DNA of 54,119 nt from Patescibacteria group bacterium (GTDB lineage: Bacteria; Patescibacteriota; Patescibacteriia; Magasanikbacterales; UBA922), in the NCBI GenBank assembly GCA_028687045.1, contig JAQUAW010000004.1, positions 1-54,119 of the forward strand. The letters run 5' to 3'. The position numbers and the translations under genes were made by a program. Below, one piece after another: positions 40,202-49,314 of this stretch (its first letter is position 1; every line of letters begins with the position of its first letter). Below the pieces are notes generated by a model. The model did no database searches, was not told the DNA's origin, and saw nothing but the letters and a program-made list of their open reading frames with translations.

Positions 40202-42532
40202 TTATATTATTTCTTTTAGTTTGTCCTTATATTTGGTGTAAACAAAGGAAACTAATAGAAGTATGATACCAAGAACCATATATGATATTGTACGGTAAAT
40301 AGTCTCCAAACCACGAGTATCATAAACAAAGACTTTTAGAATGGTGATTGCCAAAACAAACAGACCTTGAAGGCGGAGATATTTTTTCCTATACGCAATA
40401 CCTACTAATAGAATTAATAGTGCAAGTGTTGACCACCCAATAGAAATCCAGAAATCTTTCATTTCTAATGTGATTAATATAAAGGCTAATAGTGTTCCTA
40501 GATAAGAATAAATACTTACTAGTGTTTGTTCTGACGCCCCTAAGAGAGTTTTCTTTTTTTCTAGATAATAACTAGCAATATAAAATGTAATGATACATAT
40601 TATGAAGGAAAAGAATCTTGTACTATCCAAGAAATTGTCAAAACTAAATTCATGTAATTCAGTAGAATCGTATAAAAGAATTTTCAGTGATAATAGTACA
40701 AAGATAATAACTGACTGAGCCAAAATATTTCTTTTTCCAACTTTTGAAACGAACAAATATGACAAAGATAATACTGCCAAGATAACTGTTACCAAGAAAG
40801 TGTGTTGTGGTTGTAATTCCAAGAAAATTGTTAATAACAAAAGTCCGGAAGCTAACCAAGAGTAAACTTTGTATATTTTTATATCATCTTTGTCTAACAT
40901 CTGTTCGTTTAGTTCAAATATTTTATAGATGATATAAAAACAAAGAGCCGTAAACAAAAGGGAAAACATTCTTGTACTATCTAAGAAATTTGCTGGATTA
41001 AAGGCGTGTAGTGTTGTGGTGTCATAAATTAAGGCTTTGAAAATAGTAGCTAGTCCAACAAAGTAAGACGTTCTTTTTAGAGGGATGTTTTTTAGTTTGA
41101 AGGCTAATGCAGTCAATAGTAGTGTTTCTAGAGCCCAGATGAAAGTGATGAGATCATGATTGAATTGGATAGGAATTGCGAGTGTCAAATAGAAAAGAGC
41201 TATATATAGATTTGTTGTGGTTGCTTTTTCTTCTTGGCTTGATTGATAAAGATAAAAGCCAAATAAGTGGAAGGCGGCTAAAAGAAAGGTAAACAAACCT
41301 GTTAGACTTGGGTAGAAAGTTTCAAATTGTCCATAGGCAATCAAGAAAAACCAAAGTGAATTTATTAAAAGCATGGCAACATTTTGTTTCCAAAGCTCTT
41401 GTCTTTTACTCAAGAAAAATGATTGTATGGAGAAAGAAACAAAATAAATAATAAGAGGTATCATTATCAAGGCAAAGGAACTTTCAGGGTTATCTGCGAG
41501 CCAAAGTGAATGCATAATATAAGAAGACACAATTCCGGCAATACCAATAACAGGCCATTTCTTGTACGCCACTACAGCTACGAGTCCAATACTTAATAAA
41601 AGATTATAAACAAGAGTTATCATCTCAAAATTGTTACTAAGTAGTGAGGTTGTATATCCCAAGAAGAAAGCTCCTGCGACAGTTATTTTTGAATTGTCTT
41701 TTATAGAAAGATAAATTGCTGACAAAACTATGAATGTCAAAAATATGATATCTGTTAATTGGGTGATGCCTATAGCTGCTCGGTAGCTAGGAAAGTAGTA
41801 AGCAGCGTAGACAACAAAATAGGTAATAGCGATACCACCACTTACCAAAGTTTTTCCCCAATTCAGATATTTTTCATTTTTAGAAATTATTTCACCAAAG
41901 ATTACCAGAGCAATACCTAAGACTACGCCTAGAATTATTCTAGTTAGGTGATTTATCCAGTTCATATCAATGGCGTATTTTATAAAAAAGCCAACACCAA
42001 TTACTAAAGCCAAAATACCTACTCGAGCAAACCATTTCATACCAATATCTTCTTCGAAAGAAGTCTCTTTTTTTATTTTGTTGTGTTCATTTTCTTTTAC
42101 CTCGGCTACATTTTTTTCTTCAGTATTTATTGTCATTTTTTGTTTTTCATTCACCAACAAGACACCAACCACAATAAGGATCAATCCCATAAACATGTAG
42201 ATACTTTCGTAAGTGGAGAAAAATCCCAAAAATGAAAAAACACCAACGATTATAGAAAGTATGCCAAAAGTCTTTTTTGTATCATTTGGTTTTTGTGTTT
42301 CTGAATTTTCTAAAATAGATAAAAGTTTGCCACTGTCTCCTTGAGTTTGTGTGGTTTGTTTGCTTGTTGTTTCCGTGGATGTGGTCTCTACCAGCTTTGT
42401 CTCTAGTTTATTTTCTAAGTAGGAAATTCTGTTTTCCAAAGATGTTTGTTTGTTTTGGAAGTGAGTAACCCATTTACCCATTTTGGACAGATCCTCTTTT
42501 AAATTTTCATACTCACCTTGTTTGTCTGGCAT
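40202..42532 (-). CDS. DUF2339 multi-pass membrane protein
   Basis: 776 residues of the DUF2339 family, function unknown. An N-terminal coiled coil (about 1-50), a low-complexity Thr/Gln stretch and a pair of helices (about 88-125) precede more than 20 transmembrane helices. The family pattern includes MKWFARVGILALVIGVGFFI, GITQLTDIIFLTFI and the C-terminal YRKKYLRLQGLFVLAITILK. DUF2339 proteins are often placed near cell-envelope genes. Here a class A PBP gene is 90 bases upstream on the same strand, with its own terminator in between. Confidence 0.88.
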   Translation of the reverse strand: MPDKQGEYENLKEDLSKMGKWVTHFQNKQTSLENRISYLENKLETKLVETTSTETTSKQTTQTQGDSGKLLSILENSETQKPNDTKKTFGILSIIVGVFSFLGFFSTYESIYMFMGLILIVVGVLLVNEKQKMTINTEEKNVAEVKENEHNKIKKETSFEEDIGMKWFARVGILALVIGVGFFIKYAIDMNWINHLTRIILGVVLGIALVIFGEIISKNEKYLNWGKTLVSGGIAITYFVVYAAYYFPSYRAAIGITQLTDIIFLTFIVLSAIYLSIKDNSKITVAGAFFLGYTTSLLSNNFEMITLVYNLLLSIGLVAVVAYKKWPVIGIAGIVSSYIMHSLWLADNPESSFALIMIPLIIYFVSFSIQSFFLSKRQELWKQNVAMLLINSLWFFLIAYGQFETFYPSLTGLFTFLLAAFHLFGFYLYQSSQEEKATTTNLYIALFYLTLAIPIQFNHDLITFIWALETLLLTALAFKLKNIPLKRTSYFVGLATIFKALIYDTTTLHAFNPANFLDSTRMFSLLFTALCFYIIYKIFELNEQMLDKDDIKIYKVYSWLASGLLLLTIFLELQPQHTFLVTVILAVLSLSYLFVSKVGKRNILAQSVIIFVLLSLKILLYDSTELHEFSFDNFLDSTRFFSFIICIITFYIASYYLEKKKTLLGASEQTLVSIYSYLGTLLAFILITLEMKDFWISIGWSTLALLILLVGIAYRKKYLRLQGLFVLAITILKVFVYDTRGLETIYRTISYMVLGIILLLVSFVYTKYKDKLKEII

Positions 42533-42586
42533 ATTTTTATTTATAAAAATTATAGTTAGATTATAGTATAACTAACTCTTTTTGTA

Positions 42587-42618
42587 AAACAAAAAAGCCA
42601 CCAATTTTTTGGTGGCTG
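42587..42618 (-). terminator. Terminator of the PBP gene
   Basis: AGCCACC pairs with GGTGGCT, followed by TTTTTTGTTTT on the minus strand. Confidence 0.85.
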
Positions 42619-42623
42619 TTCGT

Positions 42624-45470
42624 TTATTTTATTTCTATATTGACTGACTCTACTGTTTTTTCATTTTTTTTGTCTAGCGTCTCAGCTATTAATTTGTAAT
42701 TTCCTATACCAGGATTGTCTTTCCAAGATACAAATATTTGATTTGTTTGTAATTCAGAAAAGTTATTCATTTCTCCTATCAAACTTTTGTTTCCATTTTT
42801 TTCATAGTATAAAGAAATCTTTTTTATTTCTGATATTTTTATGGCTTCTAGTGTTATTGTTTTTGGGAAAGAAGCACTATTAATTATTGTATAATCATTT
42901 AAGAATATTACAGAAGGTTTGACATCAGGTGCATCTAATTTGAATTTAACTTCTTTTTGGAATTTGTTTCCTACATCATCTTCTACAATAATTGTCATAG
43001 TATGTTCACCTGAATTTTGTTCTTGCATGTAATAGTGGAGGTTGAAAGGGTGTGCGTTTACCACATCTACATAGACGTTGTCTATTTTGTAGGTTACTTT
43101 TGATACACCTCTAGGCGCTGTAACACGAACGTCAGTATCTATTTGTCTGTTTGTAAGAGTTTGACCTTCTTCTGGATAAACTACTTCTAAACTTGGAATT
43201 AATTCCAGACTGTGGGCATCATCATATTTTGTAGGTGGCTCTTCAAAACTAAATTTCCAATCAGGATTGGATTCTTGATTTCTAGCTATCCAATCTTGAA
43301 TACCTTGTTCCCAGGCTGAAAATTGAGGATCATCTGCCGGGTTGGTAGGTGGTTCACCACGTGGGTCATCTTTGTTGACATAATAAAGGATAGAATGTGG
43401 TTGGATATAAGTTCTTTCTTCTATATATTCTGGTGGAGTTGAACTTGTGGCAAGATTACCAGTGGCTTTGTCAACCTTTAGTGTTACTTTACCACCTTCA
43501 GAACCTCTAAGGACTGGTTTTGTAGCATCATTTTTTGGTGTTGGTGCAAATTGTTCTACAGCCGTATTTTGTAGTGCTTTTTGCATGAAACTGTTCCAGA
43601 TTTTTGCAGCTACCATACTACCACCATAACCTTGTTTCATAGGTGTATTGTCAGTATTACCAGCCCAGACACCTGTAACAAGAGATGGTGTATAACCCAT
43701 AGCCCAAGAGTCTACATAATTTTGTGTAGTACCTGTTTTGGCAGCTACTGGTCTACCTGGCAATGTAAGAACACTATTGGCCCCAAAGACATAAGCACGT
43801 GCAGGATCATCACTTAAAATACTGTTAATATTGTCGGCAACTTTTTCATCTAGCACTTTTTCACCTTTTTGGTTTTTCCACTCTTCTAAGATTTTACCAT
43901 TTTCATCTTCAATTTTTAAAATACTAGTTATATCATGTTTGTAACCTCTGTTGGCAAAAACAGCAAAAGCATTGGTATGTTCAATAAGCTTTACTTCGCC
44001 ACCACCAAGTACAAGTGTCAAACCAAAATTACCATTACTAAGAGTAGTATATCCTAGTTTTTGAGCAAAACTTTTGGCATCTTTTTCTCCAACAAGATAC
44101 ATCATTTTGACAGCGGGAATATTGAGTGAACCTTGTAAAGCTTGTTTTACTGTCAAAGGTCCTCTTTCTTTTAGATCATAATTTTTAGGAATATAACTTT
44201 TTCCTGAAACAGCAAAATTGGTGATTGTATCAAATAAGATTGTGTCTGGTGTATAACCTTTTTCAAAACCGGCAGCATAAATAATAGGTTTGAATGATGA
44301 ACCAGGTTGACGTTTTCCTAATGTTGCCACATCGAATGTACCTTTTATTTCTTTATCAAAAAAATTTCTTGAACCAATCATAGCTAGGATTTGTCCTGTT
44401 TTAGGGTCAATAGAAACAAGAGAAGTGTTGTCAGCGTCAGCTGCTCCCAAAATTTCGTCAGCTTCTTCGTCCATTATTTTTTGGGCTATTTCTTGTTTGT
44501 CCCAATCAAGTGTTGTAATTATTTTGAGTCCTCCTGTATCTACCATAGTTTCACCATATTTGGATACTAATTGTTTTTGGACATAGATAACAAAGTGAGG
44601 AGCTTCAATGTTGTTAAAGGTTTGTTTTATCACCAATTCTTCTGCTTGGGCTGAATTTTTTTCTTCTTCTTTTATGTATCCTTCTTCATACATTCTAGTC
44701 AAAACAAAATCTCGACGAGCTTTTAGGGCTTCGTGATCATTTAAATATGTTGAAGGAGCTTTTGGTAATCCTGCTAAAGTAGCACTTTCGGCAAGACTTA
44801 ATTCATTAGCGTGTTTTCCAAAATAACTTTCAGCAGCAGATTCTATACCATAGTTACTAGAGCCATAAGGTATTTCATTGAAATAAATTTTTAAGATTTG
44901 ATCCTTATTATATTTTTGTTCAATGCGTATTGTCATTACTGCTTCTTTTATTTTACGAAGTATTGAACGTTCATCTGTCAAAATAGCGTTCTTAACGAGT
45001 TGTTGTGTTAGTGTAGAAGCACCACTACCAATACTCTTTTTAGTAAAAATACCGACAAGTATAGAACGAATAATAGAAAGTGGACGGATACCTTTGTGTT
45101 GATAAAAGGTAGTGTCTTCTGTAGCGATAAGACCGTTTATTAAGTTTTTTGGTACTTGGTCAAGCTCTATCAGAGTTCTTTTTTCATCACCAAATATTTC
45201 GTAGAGGAGGTGTGTGCCTGTTCTGTCATATATTTTGGTACTTTGAGCTACTGTTCTATCAGTTAGTTTGTCAGGGTCTGGCAAATCTTTACTAATCCAA
45301 GCTGTCAAAATTGTAACAAATAAAAAACCAAATACTGTCAAAAAAAGAAAAGTATATATTAATATTTTTTTAATTTTCTTCTTGAGGTCAGAATCTTCCT
45401 TTTTATTGTTTTTTTTCTTTTGGTTGCTTACATAACCATAAGAGCGTTTTTTTATTTGAGGAATTGTCAT
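42624..45470 (-). CDS. Class A penicillin-binding protein (PBP1A-like)
   Basis: Bifunctional peptidoglycan transglycosylase and transpeptidase. A basic N-terminal tail and one membrane helix (about 40-65) lead to the GT51 domain with ATEDTTFYQHKG and GASTLTQQLVKN. The transpeptidase has GSSFKPIIYAAG (SxxK), SLN in QGSLNIPAVK and AAKTGTTQN (KTG). After about residue 760 there are Ig-like C-terminal domains (VVYPEEGQTLTN, APRGVSKVTYKID). I start at the ATG at 45470 rather than the in-frame TTG seven codons upstream. It is a main wall-building enzyme. Confidence 0.94.
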   Translation of the reverse strand: MTIPQIKKRSYGYVSNQKKKNNKKEDSDLKKKIKKILIYTFLFLTVFGFLFVTILTAWISKDLPDPDKLTDRTVAQSTKIYDRTGTHLLYEIFGDEKRTLIELDQVPKNLINGLIATEDTTFYQHKGIRPLSIIRSILVGIFTKKSIGSGASTLTQQLVKNAILTDERSILRKIKEAVMTIRIEQKYNKDQILKIYFNEIPYGSSNYGIESAAESYFGKHANELSLAESATLAGLPKAPSTYLNDHEALKARRDFVLTRMYEEGYIKEEEKNSAQAEELVIKQTFNNIEAPHFVIYVQKQLVSKYGETMVDTGGLKIITTLDWDKQEIAQKIMDEEADEILGAADADNTSLVSIDPKTGQILAMIGSRNFFDKEIKGTFDVATLGKRQPGSSFKPIIYAAGFEKGYTPDTILFDTITNFAVSGKSYIPKNYDLKERGPLTVKQALQGSLNIPAVKMMYLVGEKDAKSFAQKLGYTTLSNGNFGLTLVLGGGEVKLIEHTNAFAVFANRGYKHDITSILKIEDENGKILEEWKNQKGEKVLDEKVADNINSILSDDPARAYVFGANSVLTLPGRPVAAKTGTTQNYVDSWAMGYTPSLVTGVWAGNTDNTPMKQGYGGSMVAAKIWNSFMQKALQNTAVEQFAPTPKNDATKPVLRGSEGGKVTLKVDKATGNLATSSTPPEYIEERTYIQPHSILYYVNKDDPRGEPPTNPADDPQFSAWEQGIQDWIARNQESNPDWKFSFEEPPTKYDDAHSLELIPSLEVVYPEEGQTLTNRQIDTDVRVTAPRGVSKVTYKIDNVYVDVVNAHPFNLHYYMQEQNSGEHTMTIIVEDDVGNKFQKEVKFKLDAPDVKPSVIFLNDYTIINSASFPKTITLEAIKISEIKKISLYYEKNGNKSLIGEMNNFSELQTNQIFVSWKDNPGIGNYKLIAETLDKKNEKTVESVNIEIK

Positions 45471-45544
45471 ATTTTGTTTATTTGTAATCAACTAAAAAAC
45501 TTATTAACTAATAAGTCAGTAGCCATCAATATTGTATCAAACTA

Positions 45545-45573
45545 TTGACAAAATTGCTATATTATGCTACAAT
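45545..45573 (+). promoter_or_regulatory. Promoter of the 3D-domain protein
   Basis: TTGACA (45545-45550) and TACAAT (45568-45573), 17 bases apart. Confidence 0.85.
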
Positions 45574-45673
45574 AGGGCATCGGTAAAAATAAGGTACTTA
45601 GTATAAGAGTATCTTTTTATTTTGGCAAAAATCAAATTTTAACCAACTACAATTTACCGAAAAAAACAAATAT

Positions 45674-46219
45674 ATGAAAAAATTCTTCAAAAAAAGGCTA
45701 AATAGACAACTTTTTGAGGTGTCTGTCTCACTTGTTGTTATCTTATCTTTCTTTGTAAACTCATTTTTACCTCAAATAGTAGAAGCAAAACCGGTATTTT
45801 TGGCTGGGTTGAGCAATTTGTTTTCTAATAATAATGAAAAAACTGAAATTATTGAGAATTCTGTATCTTTTCCTGATATGGAAGAAGCTGAGCCTAGAAT
45901 GGTCGTTTTGGCTGTTATGACAGCTTATTCTAGTGATGCTGCTCAAACAGACAGTACACCTTGTATTCCTGCTGATTTTCATTACAATCTGTGTGAACAT
46001 TATGAACAAGAAGGTGAACAAAACACTATTGCTACTAATTTTTTACCTCTTGGTACCAAAGTTCGTTTTCCTGAACTTTATGGTGACAAGATCTTTGTTG
46101 TCAGAGACAGAATGAATGCTAGATATGGTTATGGTAGAGGTGATATTTGGATGCCAAGTAGAGCTGAAGCTGTGGCTTTTGGTGTCAAAAGAGTGAAAAT
46201 GGAAGTGTTTTATAGATAA
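45674..46219 (+). CDS. Secreted 3D-domain protein
   Basis: 181 residues with an N-terminal signal-anchor (about 10-35, ending near VEAKP) and a C-terminal 3D domain. VMTAYSSDAAQTDSTP, IATNFLPLGTKVRFPELYG, IFVVRDRMNARYG and GRGDIWMPSRAEAVAFGVK carry the conserved Asp residues of the domain, found in wall-cleaving proteins such as YabE/YocH/MltA-like enzymes. A role in peptidoglycan turnover is likely, next to the divergent PBP gene. The gene has its own promoter, a 100-base leader and a terminator. Confidence 0.88.
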   Translation: MKKFFKKRLNRQLFEVSVSLVVILSFFVNSFLPQIVEAKPVFLAGLSNLFSNNNEKTEIIENSVSFPDMEEAEPRMVVLAVMTAYSSDAAQTDSTPCIPADFHYNLCEHYEQEGEQNTIATNFLPLGTKVRFPELYGDKIFVVRDRMNARYGYGRGDIWMPSRAEAVAFGVKRVKMEVFYR

Positions 46220-46238
46220 AAAAAGCCTTAAAAGGCTA

Positions 46239-46272
46239 AAAAAGCAACTTGTAAAATACAAGTTGCTTTTTA
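46239..46272 (+). terminator. Terminator of the 3D-domain gene
   Basis: AAAGCAACTTGT pairs with ACAAGTTGCTTT, then TTATT. A smaller AGCC/GGCT hairpin precedes it. Confidence 0.8.
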
Positions 46273-46350
46273 TTAGCACAAAACATTCAATTTTAAAATT
46301 AAGAAATTGTTTGAAAATTGAAAATTCCTAAATTTAGGAATTTTTAATGG

Positions 46351-46422
46351 AGGTACCGGCGAGAATCGAACTCACGAATAGAGGTTTTGCAGACCCCTGC
46401 CTTACCGCTTGGCTACGGTACC
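46351..46422 (-). tRNA. tRNA-Cys(GCA)
   Basis: Acceptor GGTACCG/CGGTACC, anticodon loop with TCTGCAAA (GCA), T arm GTGAGTTCGATTCTCGC, U discriminator as expected for Cys. Confidence 0.93.
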
Positions 46423-46441
46423 ATACTATTTTTACTCAGCT

Positions 46442-46470
46442 ATAATAACAGATATTATATTTTTTTTCAA
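46442..46470 (-). promoter_or_regulatory. Promoter of tRNA-Cys
   Basis: TTGAAA (46465-46470) and TATTAT (46442-46447), 17 bases apart on the minus strand. Confidence 0.65.
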
Positions 46471-46494
46471 TAGCTAAGTTAAGTGAATATATCA

Positions 46495-46523
46495 TTGACA
46501 AAGGGTCAAATTCATGATATATT
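46495..46523 (+). promoter_or_regulatory. Promoter of the GC-rich Cys-rich lipoprotein
   Basis: TTGACA (46495-46500) and TATATT (46518-46523), 17 bases apart. A TCCGTttttgACGGA hairpin lies at the expected 5' end of the transcript. Confidence 0.85.
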
Positions 46524-46571
46524 ATGCTGTTCCGTTTTTGACGGACAAGCACATTACAAAAGATAGTTTAT

Positions 46572-46691
46572 ATGGAACTTTGTGTCGGCAAGGGATTTTT
46601 GTTTCTTTGTAAAAAAGAAGTAGAAGTCCCCACGCCGACAGAACATATCTGTTCGGGCACAACTTTCATCTGGGGTGGAGTATCATCATGA
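46572..46691 (+). CDS. Possible 39-residue upstream ORF overlapping the lipoprotein start
   Basis: MELCVGKGFLFLCKKEVEV continues to a WGGVSS end; three Cys, no signal peptide. Its TGA stop overlaps the lipoprotein ATG (ATGA), a geometry typical of coupled translation. There is no Shine-Dalgarno sequence before its ATG. It may be a regulatory leader ORF or a chance frame. Confidence 0.3.
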   Translation: MELCVGKGFLFLCKKEVEVPTPTEHICSGTTFIWGGVSS

Positions 46692-47560
46692 TTCGCAACA
46701 TCATTGCTATTTTGTTTGTTCTTTTCGCTTCGGCCGCCGCCTGTACTTCTTCGTCCCTGCCGGAGACGAAGTTGTACTCCTGTTCCTATCAAGGAGAGTT
46801 CTCCAGCTGTCATGTTTACGTCGCCTGGTCCATGATGGGGGGGGTGAAAACGCACCTCCTTCAGGAGGAGCTTTTCCGACGCAAGTCGCTGGAGAAGGAG
46901 GATCAGAAGCGACGTCAGTGGCTGGAGGATCTCAACTTTCGGGCCATTGATGAACTGTGGAAGCAATTCCGCTACATGAATCACTGCGTAGGCAGGATCT
47001 TCAGCGTTGAGACGGGAAGACGTCTCGAGGATCTGGTTGAGAAGTACAGGACTTACCACGAGGGGCAAGAGCGTAATTGCGAGAGCTACGCGCGACGCTG
47101 CTTGGACTTCTACGGCAAGGATTGTACTTTTTCCAAAGAGGCTGGCATGTACCTCGAGAGGCGTAATAGCAGTCTCGTGGACCTCCTCTGGAAGATCGTC
47201 AACTTCCGTGGTGAGATCTTGCCCTACACTTTCTGCGCGGACGAGATGTGCTACTACTCATCTCTTCGGATCACTCTCCTTAACAAGATGGAGATGTTGT
47301 TGGAAGGTCTCAACAAGAGACCTGAAGACATCGACATCACCATTGATCAACTCGTCCAGACCAAGAAGAATTCCTACTTAGAGGCCTGGAAACAGGCAAA
47401 TCAGAAGGTCTCTTTTTCTGAGGTTTGGAAGGTCGAGGAGTGGCGACTGACCCAGCAGGACATCCGTTGGACAATCTGCGACCGGTTCATCCAGGAAGCA
47501 TCTAGCTTCCTGACCGAGAAGCAGATCGAACAACTCCATTGTGAGAACATCGACGACTAG
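46688..47560 (+). CDS. GC-rich Cys-rich orphan lipoprotein
   Basis: Family not recognised. 290 residues with a lipoprotein signal (MIRNIIAILFVLFASAAAC, Cys at about residue 19). The mature part has ten further Cys (for example YSCSYQ, SSCHVY, NHCVGR, RRCLDFYGKDC, TFCADEMCYY, TICDRF, LHCEN), suggesting several disulfides outside the membrane, and is mostly helical and charged. GGGGTGGAG lies eight bases before the ATG. Codons are strongly GC-rich in the third position, unlike all neighbours. It has its own promoter and terminator. Base composition suggests transfer or special pressure; function unknown. Confidence 0.7.
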   Translation: MIRNIIAILFVLFASAAACTSSSLPETKLYSCSYQGEFSSCHVYVAWSMMGGVKTHLLQEELFRRKSLEKEDQKRRQWLEDLNFRAIDELWKQFRYMNHCVGRIFSVETGRRLEDLVEKYRTYHEGQERNCESYARRCLDFYGKDCTFSKEAGMYLERRNSSLVDLLWKIVNFRGEILPYTFCADEMCYYSSLRITLLNKMEMLLEGLNKRPEDIDITIDQLVQTKKNSYLEAWKQANQKVSFSEVWKVEEWRLTQQDIRWTICDRFIQEASSFLTEKQIEQLHCENIDD

Positions 47561-47590
47561 ATCGTCGACTGTTTTCCAAGACTATCTTAT

Positions 47591-47657
47591 GGAGGGGAGG
47601 AAGGTAAACAGTGAAATATCTGTACCATCCTCCCACTCCGTTTGACTATTTTTTTTA
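47591..47657 (+). terminator. Long terminator hairpin of the Cys-rich lipoprotein unit
   Basis: GGAGgGGAGGAaGGTaaACAG pairs imperfectly with CTGTACCatCCTCCcaCTCC and is followed by an eight-T run. The GC-rich composition ends with it. Confidence 0.75.
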
Positions 47658-47681
47658 AAAACTTAGAAGAAATTGAGAAAT

Positions 47682-47712
47682 AAAAAATCACCTAATAAAG
47701 TGATTTTTTGTT
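47682..47712 (+). terminator. Second terminator
   Basis: AAATCAC pairs with GTGATTT, with A and T runs, 25 bases after the previous hairpin. Confidence 0.75.
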
Positions 47713-47765
47713 TGATATTAAGTATTTTTCTTGAATTAAAACATTTTTTGTAAGCTTATAAAAGG

Positions 47766-47794
47766 TTGAAAAATATATCAAAATCTGGTATAGT
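47766..47794 (+). promoter_or_regulatory. Promoter of the LysM-M23 gene
   Basis: TTGAAA (47766-47771) and TATAGT (47789-47794), 17 bases apart; the ATG is only 12 bases after the -10 box, so the transcript has almost no leader. Confidence 0.7.
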
Positions 47795-47805
47795 ACATCG
47801 TACTT

Positions 47806-49203
47806 ATGAACAAGAAGTTTTATCAAGTTTTATTGTGGTTTTTGAGAGGACTTATTTATTTTAAAAAAAGTCTTTTTTTCATTTTTTCTATTATCTGGCG
47901 TTTTTTGTTGTTTATCAATAATATCTATAAAGGTACACTCGGATTTGCTCTTTTTAAAATATTTTTTTATATTAAGAAATATTTTGCTAAATTAAAATTT
48001 CTTAAAAAAGAAAGTAAAATAGAGATTTTTGGTAGAAGAGGGACTTTGCAGTTACTTTTGTTTGTGTTCTTTTTTTTAATAATGGTTCCACATACTATAT
48101 TGTACACTAGAGCTTTTGGAGAGATTCCAGGGCGTAATTCTTTATTATACAAAGTAGTCGGACCTGGTGATCAAGATTTTTCAGAAGAAGAAATTGTTAT
48201 TTTGGATAATACAAATAATGTTAATAATAAAGTAGGTGATTGGAAGTCGGGGAGTGTCTCTACTGAAGATTTGAAAGATATTTCTCAGCAAACAACATCA
48301 GATTTGGTTTCTGTAACCACAGGTGGTTCAGCTGTTACTAAACCAACTATTATACCAGGATCTTCTGGAGAAAATAGTGGTGAATCAAATAGTACAACTC
48401 AAATTGTCAAAAGTAGTAGTAATAATGATATTATAGAATATACAGTTCAATCTGGAAATGTGATTGGAGAGATTGCCAAAGAATTTGGAATAAATGTTAA
48501 CACAATTTTGTGGGCTAACAATCTAACAACTCGTTCTTATATAAAACCTGGTCAGGTTCTTAGTATATTGCCTGTGGATGGTGTGACACATAAAGTTGTA
48601 AAGGGAGATACTGTCTCCAAGATAGCAAAAAATTATAATGCTGAAAGTGATGAAATAGTGAAGTTTAACAAATTAGAAGAAGATGGTGCTGATATCGTCA
48701 TTGGCGAAGTTTTGATAATTCCTGGTGGTGAAAAGAAAGCTGCTGTTGTCATACCTACTAAAACTAGTATAGTAACAAGACCTAGTTCGTTTAATGATGT
48801 AGTACCTATTTCATCTGTGGCTACTCCAGCTGGTTCTGGTTATTTGTGGCCTTCGGATGCTAAAACTATTACTCAATATTTTGGATTGATCCATAATGCT
48901 TTAGATATCGCCGCACCTATTGGTACTAGAATTTATGCCACAAAAGAAGGTACTGTTATTACTTCACAGTGTGGTTGGAATAATGGTTATGGCTGTTATA
49001 TTAAAATTGATCATGGTAATGGTATAGTTTCTCTTTATGGACATAATTCAAAGTTGTTGGTAAATGTGGGAGATTATGTAACTCAAGGACAAAATATTTC
49101 TTTGATGGGTTCTACTGGTAATTCTTCTGGTCCCCATGTTCATTTTGAAATTCGTGTTAATAATAAAAATGTAAATCCATTGTCTTACGTGAGAAAACCA
49201 TAA
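47806..49203 (+). CDS. LysM and M23 peptidase-domain envelope protein
   Basis: 465 residues. Hydrophobic segments near residues 10-60 and a membrane helix at about 82-102 anchor it. A low-complexity Ser/Thr/Asn linker leads to two LysM domains (IEYTVQSGNVIGEIAKEFG and THKVVKGDTVSKIAKNY), then an M23 domain with IHNALDIAAPIG (His, Asp) and GPHVHFEIRV (HxH), the zinc ligands of lysostaphin-like endopeptidases. It probably cuts or shapes peptidoglycan from the membrane surface. With the PBP and 3D protein it forms a local wall-remodelling set. Confidence 0.94.
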   Translation: MNKKFYQVLLWFLRGLIYFKKSLFFIFSIIWRFLLFINNIYKGTLGFALFKIFFYIKKYFAKLKFLKKESKIEIFGRRGTLQLLLFVFFFLIMVPHTILYTRAFGEIPGRNSLLYKVVGPGDQDFSEEEIVILDNTNNVNNKVGDWKSGSVSTEDLKDISQQTTSDLVSVTTGGSAVTKPTIIPGSSGENSGESNSTTQIVKSSSNNDIIEYTVQSGNVIGEIAKEFGINVNTILWANNLTTRSYIKPGQVLSILPVDGVTHKVVKGDTVSKIAKNYNAESDEIVKFNKLEEDGADIVIGEVLIIPGGEKKAAVVIPTKTSIVTRPSSFNDVVPISSVATPAGSGYLWPSDAKTITQYFGLIHNALDIAAPIGTRIYATKEGTVITSQCGWNNGYGCYIKIDHGNGIVSLYGHNSKLLVNVGDYVTQGQNISLMGSTGNSSGPHVHFEIRVNNKNVNPLSYVRKP

Positions 49204-49205
49204 TG

Positions 49206-49310
49206 AAGTTAATTGGTTTATTGGTTAATTAGTATATTAGGATACGAAATACTCCGCCCAAGGCGGATGCGCCTAGGGTGCAGAAAGGTACGAAATTACG
49301 AAAATTATTT
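49206..49310. repeat. Micro-words and a GC-rich palindrome
   Basis: gttaattggtttattggtta words, then CCGCCcaaGGCGG and the words gtacgaaattacgaaaatta. Lies after the M23 gene. Confidence 0.45.
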
Positions 49311-49314
49311 AAAT

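Noticed and set aside
46568-47068. Minus-strand 166-codon ORF and plus-strand 124-codon ORF in the third GC-rich island
   Set aside because: GC-rich sequence has few stops, so long shadow frames are expected; neither has a start signal or a sensible protein composition.
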